Source of the DNA: Prevotellaceae bacterium
GTDB lineage: Bacteria > Bacteroidota > Bacteroidia > Bacteroidales > UBA932
NCBI GenBank assembly: GCA_031275145.1
Contig: JAISPE010000132.1
Span: 1-9,789 of the forward strand
Direction of reading: 5' to 3'
Length of the DNA stretch: 9,789 bases
The notes beneath the pieces are model-generated. The model worked only from the letters and a program-made list of their open reading frames with translations, was not told the DNA's origin and searched no databases. Shown here piece by piece: positions 1 to 5,623 of the stretch. The first letter of the stretch is position 1, and each line of letters begins with the position of its first letter. The translations under genes and the position numbers were made by a program.

Positions 1-950
1 TTCTTCAATATAGCGGATATCTGCTCCTCTGTGAGACCCGTAAATTCGGCAATCTGTTTAATGCTCATGTTGAGTTTGTAGTTATTGCGAACTATTTCTT
101 CAATCATAAGTTTTCTGCCAACCTCAATACCACGTTTTCTGCCACGTTTTTCGCCGATCTCGATGCCCTCTTCTTTCGCCCAGTTTACGGCATGAAATAC
201 ATCGTCGTATTCCAGTATGCTCTGTTTGTATTCGCTCATCTCTTCCTGTGTTAAATTATTTATTTGTGCTTCTTTAAATACTTTAATTATTTCACTGTCC
301 AATTCTTTCGGATATTCCGACAATTTGTGCATGTTTATAAATGTGTATAGCCACTGTTCAAAAATGCCGGATAATGATTGCAGATCTTTTTTGAATTTCG
401 GCAATTCGATTGTTATTAATTCATATTTGTCTGTAAACAGCAAATTTACACTCTGTCTTGTCAGTTTTATATGTTCTACAACTATATCTTTTGCCTCTTT
501 TTCTTTGAAGATGGTAAAATCAAGGATAGCAATCATATATATGCCGGCTATCTCATAATCCCACGCAACCTCTGTTTCTTCGCCTTTTTTGTTTATTCTC
601 TTTATTTTGCCTTTTGGAGCCTGATTGACTATCGCAAGGCTGGAATAATACAGCATCCTGTTTGAAAAATATTTTTGTTTGCCTATCTGCATCTCGATTA
701 TGAAATGTTTTCCGTTCACTGTCCTGCAGTGAACATCGTATGCCGCCTTGCGCTGTTCTTTGATGTAGCCATACTGTTCCGAAGGCAGATATTCTATATC
801 GAGAATTTTGTCGGGCAATACCGACAGCGCATTCAGAAAAGATATTAACAGCGTCTTGTTGCCAAATATTTTCTTGAATCCAAAATCGGTTTTTATATTT
901 ATAAAGACCTCTTTCCCCTGAGTTTTCGATTTTCTCTGCTTCTTTGTCAT
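1..950 (-). CDS. Rpn-family recombination-promoting nuclease / putative transposase (PD-(D/E)XK), 3' end beyond the window
   Basis: Reading from ATG at 950, 316 codons are open to the left edge with no stop, so the C-terminus is cut off by the window. The N-terminus has the family signature TDFGFKKIFG (residues 21-30). The PD-(D/E)XK nuclease core follows: D72 in AAYDVHC, then E86 and Q88 in FIIEMQ. The C-terminal part has glycine/charge repeats (EEGIEIGEKRGRKRGIEVGRK-like, near residue 270) and a helix-turn-helix-like tail (SIKQIAEFTGLTEEQISAIL), both usual in Rpn/TIGR01784 proteins of about 300 residues, so little is probably missing. Characterised Rpn proteins are DNA endonucleases that stimulate RecA-independent recombination. 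The start follows AAAAAACGGG rather than a clear Shine-Dalgarno. A 250-nt leader with candidate promoter and hairpins precedes it. All catalytic residues are present, so it looks functional. Confidence 0.9.
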   Translation of the reverse strand, partial: MTKKQRKSKTQGKEVFINIKTDFGFKKIFGNKTLLISFLNALSVLPDKILDIEYLPSEQYGYIKEQRKAAYDVHCRTVNGKHFIIEMQIGKQKYFSNRMLYYSSLAIVNQAPKGKIKRINKKGEETEVAWDYEIAGIYMIAILDFTIFKEKEAKDIVVEHIKLTRQSVNLLFTDKYELITIELPKFKKDLQSLSGIFEQWLYTFINMHKLSEYPKELDSEIIKVFKEAQINNLTQEEMSEYKQSILEYDDVFHAVNWAKEEGIEIGEKRGRKRGIEVGRKLMIEEIVRNNYKLNMSIKQIAEFTGLTEEQISAILK

Positions 951-1003
951 CCCGTTTTTTATTGAAAATTTTTGCGTAAAGATATACATTTTTTCAAAAT
1001 ACA

Positions 1004-1032
1004 AAAATCACAGACTTTATGTCTATGATTTT
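1004..1032 (-). terminator. Hairpin with U-rich tail in the rpn leader (possible attenuator)
   Basis: Twelve-base arms (1021-1032 and 1004-1015) around a 5-nt loop. In minus-strand RNA the single non-Watson-Crick position is a U-G wobble, while in plus-strand RNA it would be an A-C mismatch, so the hairpin fits minus transcription. The tail after the stem is U-rich (continues UGUAUUUUG). It lies 54 nt before the rpn ATG, the position expected of an attenuator. Function is inference. Confidence 0.5.
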
Positions 1033-1066
1033 GTGTGTTTAATTTTTTGATGATATAATACAGGAG

Positions 1067-1146
1067 AAATGTCAAATGGATATTTCCGGCGGTTATCAGC
1101 TTGTAGAGTTCATTTATGGAAGTGTGGAAATACCTCATTGACATTT
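1067..1146 (-). promoter_or_regulatory. Extended imperfect stem-loop in the rpn leader RNA
   Basis: A perfect 9-bp inverted repeat (AAATGTCAA at 1067-1075, TTGACATTT at 1138-1146) bounds an 80-bp block that is clearly richer in GC than its flanks. Inside it, in minus-strand RNA, GGUAUUUCC near 1125-1135 pairs with GGAAAUAUCC near 1078-1087. This extends the stem to about 20 pairs with two small bulges and leaves a loop of roughly 38 nt. It lies between the candidate promoter and the U-tailed hairpin. I do not recognise it as a known riboswitch or leader class. Confidence 0.45.
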
Positions 1147-1191
1147 TATTTCAACCCTTTTATCAGTTTTAACCACTCCTGTTTTACGGCA

Positions 1192-1199
1192 CAAAGATA
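1192..1199 (-). promoter_or_regulatory. Candidate Bacteroidota -7 element for rpn
   Basis: On the minus strand this reads TATCTTTG, matching TAnnTTTG. Transcription would start near 1185 and give a leader of about 235 nt to the rpn ATG at 950, covering both leader hairpins. No TTTG/TTG is found at the usual 19-21 nt upstream, so the call rests on the -7 element and its position. Confidence 0.35.
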
Positions 1200-1294
1200 C
1201 GGTTAAAAATGATATCTGCTATAATTTTTTATACTTTTTAACAAATTTTTTATTTTATACTTTAGTAAAATGTATAAAAATCAATACAATATAC

Positions 1295-1334
1295 AATAAT
1301 AAAAAAATATTTTTCAGAATATTTTTTTATTATT
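1295..1334. terminator. Perfect 17-bp AT-only inverted repeat, possible bidirectional terminator
   Basis: Left arm 1295-1311 (AATAATAAAAAAATATT) and right arm 1318-1334 are exact reverse complements around the 6-nt loop TTTCAG. Each strand ends in an A/U-rich tract. The stem has no G-C pair, unlike a textbook intrinsic terminator, so termination in both directions is a guess. It sits between the transposase remnant and the rpn promoter, where insulation would make sense. Confidence 0.45.
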
Positions 1335-1511
1335 CCTTAAATCCGCAACAGTCTTTAAACCCTTGTAATTCCATGACAGGAAAAATGTAGATTTACAGAG
1401 ATAAATCCATAATTGATGACTTTATTTATTGAAGACGCCTTTGTGAAACTTCACGGTTAAAAAATGATAAAACACAGTGGTTTGCACTACGAAAAGGAGT
1501 ACGACAGAAAT

Positions 1512-1536
1512 CCCGTCAGGTGGGCTGTAAAAAATG
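1512..1536 (+). repeat. Inverted repeat copy A (left end of transposase-remnant element)
   Basis: Reads CCC, a four-base variable part, then GGTGGGCTGTAAAAAATG. The same 25-base motif occurs in opposite orientation at 1998-2022, with 21 of 25 positions identical by my alignment. Both point inward toward the transposase remnant, as terminal inverted repeats would. No target-site duplication is evident outside. Confidence 0.5.
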
Positions 1537-1560
1537 TGACTATTTTTTAAAAAAGCTCAC
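1536..1560 (-). terminator. Terminator-like hairpin at the 3' end of the transposase remnant
   Basis: In minus-strand RNA, GUGA...UUUUUU pairs with AAAAAA...UCAC, with a small mismatch between the two blocks, followed directly by AUUUUUU. It overlaps the TGA (1557-1559) of the frame that continues the transposase C-terminus, where an intrinsic terminator would be expected. Confidence 0.4.
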
Positions 1561-2028
1561 TCTATATTTTTAAATAACTTTCTCTTTTGCGCAAATAAAG
1601 TATCACCGATATTTTCATCTCTCACAGATTTTATCTTTTTGATGCTCACTTCTTCCATTATCAGTTTGATTATTATTTCCCGCCAGTGCCGCTATTGACA
1701 GAGCCAGATCGCTTATGCCTACAGTTTTATTGTTCTTTACCGGTTCTTTGTATTTGCCAAAACATGATTCTGTTATGTCGGAAGAACAGTAAACCGTCTC
1801 TTTCCTTTCCATTTTCGACAGCGTGTTTTTAAAATATTCGAAGATCATTGTGCTGACTTTTACTGATATGTCACCGTGTAAAAGTTTGAGTAATCTCTTT
1901 GAACGGTTAACATTTCTTTTATTAAACCCCGTATTCTTCATCATTTTCTGAATTTCATTAAGTGCACAGAGCAGTTCATACATTTCTTTTATGAAACCAT
2001 TTTTTACACCCCACCCGTAGGGTGACAT
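1557..2028 (-). pseudogene. Frameshifted C-terminal remnant of a transposase
   Basis: The open frame from 2028 to 1615 gives 137 residues. Its first ten or so (SPYGWGVKN) come from the inverted repeat at 1998-2022, so the ATG at 2028 is probably not a genuine start. The rest resembles the end of a DDE-type transposase: SSDITESCFGKYK (residues 82-94, E87 a candidate third catalytic acid) then GISDLALSIAALAG (104-117). After about 1678 the frame degenerates into NNNQTDNG and stops at 1615. One frame over, the sequence continues as EEVSIKKIKSVRDENIG and then GDTLFAQKRKLFKNI to TGA at 1557-1559, a coherent end for such a protein. A frameshift near 1660-1680 is therefore likely. The N-terminal part with the first two acidic residues is absent, which suggests an internal deletion. 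Family naming is from memory of the SDIIES.FGKYK-type block, not a search. Confidence 0.55.
1998..2022 (-). repeat. Inverted repeat copy B (right end of transposase-remnant element)
   Basis: On the minus strand this reads CCC, four variable bases, GGTGGGGTGTAAAAAATG, the partner of 1512-1536. The inner 18 bases differ at one position. Its outer half contains the palindrome CACCC-TAC-GGGTG and overlaps a second repeat shared with 2076-2097. Confidence 0.5.
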
Positions 2029-2097
2029 GCCGGTATCGGAAGATTTTCAACAGTTTGAACAAAAAACGGGATTGGACCGACATGTCATCCCTACGGG
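2014..2097. repeat. Pair of inverted short palindromic repeats (CCCGTAGGG-TGACATG-CGGT type)
   Basis: The plus strand at 2014-2034 reads CCCGTAGGGTGACATGCCGG and one further T. The minus strand of 2076-2097 reads the same apart from one inserted A and one C/T difference. The two copies face each other across 41 nt and could form a large hairpin. Sequences of this look recur between genes in Bacteroidales genomes in my recollection, so this is probably a genome-wide interspersed repeat. Confidence 0.55.
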
Positions 2098-2151
2098 ATT
2101 TCATTCATTCGAAAACAGAACGATGTTTTTTTTCATAATATTCGATATTTT

Positions 2152-2183
2152 TGACATCCCCCCTCCGAAGGGATCCCGTGTCA
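2152..2183. repeat. Palindromic repeat overlapping the stop of the helicase gene
   Basis: Outer arms TGACA (2152-2156) and TGTCA (2179-2183) enclose offset ATCCC/GGGAT blocks around a CTCCGAAG core. It resembles the neighbouring GACATGTCATCCC-type repeats. The last three bases of the right arm are the stop codon of the helicase. There is no U-tract on either side, so it is not a standard terminator, although it could protect the operon's 3' end. Confidence 0.4.
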
Positions 2184-4313
2184 TCTGCGTATCAGTATTT
2201 CAGTTGTTTTCAGAAATGTTTCTGTCTGTTCCACGTCGAAATATTTATTTCTCAAAAGTTTGATTTGCAGGGTTTCGGGTAAGTAGGCGCCGTATTTTGA
2301 GAAGTCCAGCAGCGCAGGATTTTTTTTCAGGAGGTTGGTTATGTGCATGTCCATACTGGGGATATGCCGGTGCAGTCCGCTCCATTTCGACAGAAATTTC
2401 TCTCTCGAAATTCCGGAAATATCGAACGAGCTGTTATGGTCATTCAGAATACTTTCGATACCCGAAATATCGAAAAGCAGTTTTAAAGTACGGTTTATTC
2501 TTGTTCCGCTGAACGAGAAAAATTGCAGATGACGGTCCTTTTTTCGCAGCAGTCTGTCGGTTTGCGGGTTTTTGATTTTGAAGACGGAAAAGTCTTTTCT
2601 CAGGAGTTTTATTTCGTCATATCCTGCCCGGTCAAGGAAATCATAATCCACGCTGTCAGAAAGTATTTCGAGCATTTTCTCCCGTATTTTCGGATATACG
2701 GGCGTTCCTGTGCCGAAAAACACCGGTTTTTTGCCGTCCTGTGCCGGGATCACATCGATTTTTTTTGCCTGCTGGTCGACATATTTTATCTTCCAGATTC
2801 TTGCGGCCAGCAATATGTTTTCGCCCTCGACAATCTGAAACGAGAAGGGAACTTCGCCGATTACACTGCCGTCATTAACGATTTTAAAAGCCGTATCGGT
2901 CTTGAACACACTGTAAAAGTTGTGATTATTGACAACCTTTTCCCCTTCGAGACCGATGATTATTTCGTACCGTATTTTCTCCAGAAAATCGTTTGTTATA
3001 AGATGATGCAGTATTTCTTCCGTTTCCTCCGGATTGATGTGCGTGAAAGCGTAATTGTCATTAAGCTGAGACATCAGGTCGGACTGCTTTATTCCCGAAT
3101 GTTCTTTGACGGTCGAAAGAATCTGGTGAGCCAGAATGTCATAAGGCTTACCGTACATTTCAAGCGGCTCGATATATCCCCCGCTATACAGAAGCCAGCA
3201 GGCGAGGGACTGCAGCAAATCCCAGATATTGGTAGCGTACAGGCAGAGGTTGGCACATTCGCCGTCTTTTCTTCCGCTTCTCCCGATTCTCTGGATAAGG
3301 GAAGAAATACTGTGCGTTGCGTCAATCTGTACGACCTTGTCTATTGTGCCGATGTCGATACCCAGCTCCATTGTAGACGTGCAGGATATGCAGAAATTTT
3401 TCCTGTAATTGTTTTTGGCAAAATGTTCCACATATTCCCTTACTTCCCTGTCAATCGACGAGTGATGGGAGAAATAGTTGGAATGGCCTTTCATTATGCC
3501 CGAAATTTTGTTGAGTTTCACCGCAATTTCTTCTGCCCGGCCTCTGGTGTTCGGGAAAATCAGCGTTTTACTGTCTCTGGTTTCCATGTATAAATCTTTC
3601 AACAGTTCTACGGGCAGTTCCTCCCCGCTGTTTTTAAAATACCGGAACAGCACGTTTGTTTTTTTGACCGACCGGTCTAACAGTATTACCGTTTTCCGTT
3701 CACTGCCTGTAAATTTCCGGGCTTCGTCATAATCGCCGATAGTGGCTGACAGGCCTATCACGCTGAAAGGTTTTGAATTGACGCGCTGTATCCGGTACAG
3801 GATCGACTTTAGCTGTGTTCCCCTGTCCGTTCCGAGAAACGAATGGATCTCATCGACAATGACATATTTCAGGCTGGAGAATATGCGTTTGACGTAAAAC
3901 GATTTGTTTACAAACATGGCTTCCAGAGATTCGGGCGTTATCAGCACTATCCCGTTCGGATTTTCTATCAGTCTGTTTTTTTGAGTTTTGTTTGCCTCGC
4001 CATGCCATTTTGTGACTGTTATGTCGAGATATTTGCAGAGTTCTTCTATGCGGACAAACTGGTCGTTGATCAGCGCAATCAGCGGGGAGATGTAGAGTAC
4101 CTGCACGCCGGTTTCGCTGAAGTTCAGTTTCGACAGAACGGGCAGAAAGGCGGCTTCCGTTTTCCCCGATGCCGTTCTTGATGCAAGGATATAACTGTCG
4201 TCTGTATAGAGGATTCTGGAAATAGCCGCTTCCTGAATTGGCCGCAGCTGTTCCCAGCCTTTGTCACGGATAAATTTCCGTACGGGCGTCGATAGCATGT
4301 CGAATGCCGTCAT
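2181..4313 (-). CDS. sngC: Shango-type helicase SngC (Lhr/BrxHI-like superfamily 2 DEAD/DEAH helicase)
   Basis: A 710-residue ATP-dependent helicase, probably acting on DNA. Motifs are complete and in order: LRPIQ Q-motif (23-27), Walker A TASGKT (47-52), motif Ia ISPLIALINDQ (75-85), TPES (126-129), Walker B DEIH (154-157), SAT (189-191), LIFPNTRGRAEE (251-262), motif V STMELGIDIG (313-322) and motif VI QRIGRSGRKDG (341-351). The region after residue 380 fits the winged-helix and beta-barrel tail of Lhr-like helicases, but I see no recognisable extra domain there. The ATG overlaps the stop of the upstream ATPase gene (ATGA, 4310-4313), implying translational coupling. It is the last gene of the operon. 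Third-gene position after TerB and ATPase genes supports SngC. BrxHI of BREX is the closest alternative name. Confidence 0.85.
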   Translation of the reverse strand: MTAFDMLSTPVRKFIRDKGWEQLRPIQEAAISRILYTDDSYILASRTASGKTEAAFLPVLSKLNFSETGVQVLYISPLIALINDQFVRIEELCKYLDITVTKWHGEANKTQKNRLIENPNGIVLITPESLEAMFVNKSFYVKRIFSSLKYVIVDEIHSFLGTDRGTQLKSILYRIQRVNSKPFSVIGLSATIGDYDEARKFTGSERKTVILLDRSVKKTNVLFRYFKNSGEELPVELLKDLYMETRDSKTLIFPNTRGRAEEIAVKLNKISGIMKGHSNYFSHHSSIDREVREYVEHFAKNNYRKNFCISCTSTMELGIDIGTIDKVVQIDATHSISSLIQRIGRSGRKDGECANLCLYATNIWDLLQSLACWLLYSGGYIEPLEMYGKPYDILAHQILSTVKEHSGIKQSDLMSQLNDNYAFTHINPEETEEILHHLITNDFLEKIRYEIIIGLEGEKVVNNHNFYSVFKTDTAFKIVNDGSVIGEVPFSFQIVEGENILLAARIWKIKYVDQQAKKIDVIPAQDGKKPVFFGTGTPVYPKIREKMLEILSDSVDYDFLDRAGYDEIKLLRKDFSVFKIKNPQTDRLLRKKDRHLQFFSFSGTRINRTLKLLFDISGIESILNDHNSSFDISGISREKFLSKWSGLHRHIPSMDMHITNLLKKNPALLDFSKYGAYLPETLQIKLLRNKYFDVEQTETFLKTTEILIRR

Positions 4314-5623
4314 AATTCTTCGATAGAGTCAAAAAGATTTCTGTCCGGTCTTTCGTCGGAAATTTTCAGTTCTTTAAAGAGTCTGTCCTTGTCCACACTT
4401 GGATTCTGCCTGATAATGTTCAGTATGTTTAGGAAATCCCTGATGACTTCTCTCGGTGTTAAAAATTCGGATGCTCCCGGCTTGTTAAACATCTCTTCCA
4501 TGAAGCGGAGTATGTCGTCTGCCGTAATCCCGATATTTACGCCGTAGTTGTAGTTGAATATTTCGGACAGTTTTTGCAGCAGGACAAATATCTCGTTGTG
4601 ATTGAGCGGCATTAGCCGGATGACCGGCTGGGTAAAATCCCGACGTTTTGCGTTTTCGAATTTGTTGAGTTCGAGACGTGTTTTCAGAGCTTCGTAGGCG
4701 AACATGCCGCGGCGGGGATTGTCCAGAACATCTTTCGTTCCCGCAAAGTTAAAGTACATGTTGGAGGTCTTGCCCTGAAGACAGTCGTTGTAAATGGTAA
4801 GAATTTTTTCATAATTCTTTTCCCTCATTACGGATGTGGATATTTTATACAGATTGATCATTTCGTCGAGATTGATCATGAATCCGCTGTATCCCATGCT
4901 GACGAACAGTTTGCAGAAGTTTTTGAGCATGTCGTAATAATTCAGGTCGCTGATGATTTCCCTGATGCCCAGATCCTGTCTTGCTTCGAGTTTGCTGTGA
5001 TATTCGCCTTTCAGCCATTTCAGGGCATTGCGCCGCAGCTGATCGTTGCCGTCAATGTAGCCTTTGTAGTATTTTATTATCACTTCCGAAAAATCAAACC
5101 CGCCCACTTCGGTGATTGTACTGATACTTTTCGTGATACTGTCCCGGATAAGGTCTGTATACTGTTCGCTGCGTATTTCCGTCAGCGACAGTCTGTTTTC
5201 TTCCGCCGTTTTTGCAATCACCTGTTCAATCCATTTTTCCAGAAGAACGGGCAGTGCGTTTCCTTCCGGTCTGGTCTGTATGGAAAGATTGTCCATTATG
5301 GATGCATAAAGGGCGACAGCCTTTCCGTCATTGGAATATAAGCGGTTCGTCGGCGTGAAATCGACATTGGATACTACAAATTTCTGTTTCAGAGCAACGG
5401 CAGTAATCAGATGCAGCATAAAAGATTTTCCCGATCCAAAGTCTCCAATCCAGAATTTCACCATGCTGAGACCGCTTTTCACATCGTTCAGCGCCGGTAA
5501 GACTGCATTTATTTCTTCCGTTCGGCCAACGGCGATATGCTGGAGACCGATATGCGGCACGACGCCTCCGACAAGTGAGTTAATGATTGACGCCGCTTCT
5601 TTCGGTTTAATATTTTCTGTCAT
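4310..5623 (-). CDS. sngB: Shango-type ATPase SngB (BrxD/DUF2791-like P-loop ATP-binding protein)
   Basis: A 437-residue predicted AAA-like ATPase. The N-terminus (VVPHIGLQHIAVGR, 21-34) leads to Walker A GDFGSGKS (60-67). Walker B is FMINLDE (248-254, D253-E254), and a sensor-like FNFAGTKD follows (291-298). The sequence pattern and length match the DUF2791/BrxD group of BREX-associated ATP-binding proteins, which are often paired with an Lhr-like helicase. Here the ATPase is coupled by ATGA overlaps at both ends: its ATG (5621-5623) overlaps the TerB gene's stop, and its stop overlaps the helicase ATG. By context it should power or load the helicase together with the TerB protein. That mechanism is inference. 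Both nucleotide-binding motifs are intact, so it is probably active. Confidence 0.85.
   Translation of the reverse strand: MTENIKPKEAASIINSLVGGVVPHIGLQHIAVGRTEEINAVLPALNDVKSGLSMVKFWIGDFGSGKSFMLHLITAVALKQKFVVSNVDFTPTNRLYSNDGKAVALYASIMDNLSIQTRPEGNALPVLLEKWIEQVIAKTAEENRLSLTEIRSEQYTDLIRDSITKSISTITEVGGFDFSEVIIKYYKGYIDGNDQLRRNALKWLKGEYHSKLEARQDLGIREIISDLNYYDMLKNFCKLFVSMGYSGFMINLDEMINLYKISTSVMREKNYEKILTIYNDCLQGKTSNMYFNFAGTKDVLDNPRRGMFAYEALKTRLELNKFENAKRRDFTQPVIRLMPLNHNEIFVLLQKLSEIFNYNYGVNIGITADDILRFMEEMFNKPGASEFLTPREVIRDFLNILNIIRQNPSVDKDRLFKELKISDERPDRNLFDSIEEL

Larger units (their letters stand above)
951..1614. other. Long AT-rich intergenic stretch holding the rpn leader, a perfect AT palindrome and the 3' end of a transposase remnant
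   Basis: No convincing intact gene lies here. From the rpn side it holds a hairpin with U-rich tail (1004-1032), a long imperfect stem (1067-1146), a -7-like element (1192-1199), a perfect 17-bp AT inverted repeat (1295-1334) and an inverted-repeat copy (1512-1536). A terminator-like hairpin (1536-1560) overlaps the frameshifted 3' end of the transposase remnant. Between 1335 and 1511 I see nothing beyond tiny chance ORFs. Confidence 0.7.

Noticed and set aside
217..665. Two overlapping plus-strand frames (113 and 64 codons)
   Set aside because: Both are antisense to the intact rpn coding sequence, and their composition is typical of shadow frames.
959..1144. 61-codon minus-strand frame just upstream of rpn
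   Set aside because: It runs through both leader stem-loops, so its sequence is explained by RNA structure. The protein is not recognisable, although a leader peptide cannot be excluded.
1464..1550. Plus-strand 28-codon frame beginning MIKHSGLHYEKEYDRN
   Set aside because: Too short, with no homologue I recognise, and half of it is the inverted repeat at 1512-1536.
2523..3593. 356-codon plus-strand open frame antisense to the helicase
   Set aside because: It lies wholly opposite the strongly conserved helicase motifs, has no recognisable domain, and looks like a shadow of the real reading frame.
2181..5623. Complete BREX type 2-like system
   Set aside because: BrxD-like ATPase and BrxHI-like helicase are present, but PglX, PglZ, BrxC, BrxA and BrxB are absent and the partner is a TerB-domain protein, which fits Shango better.
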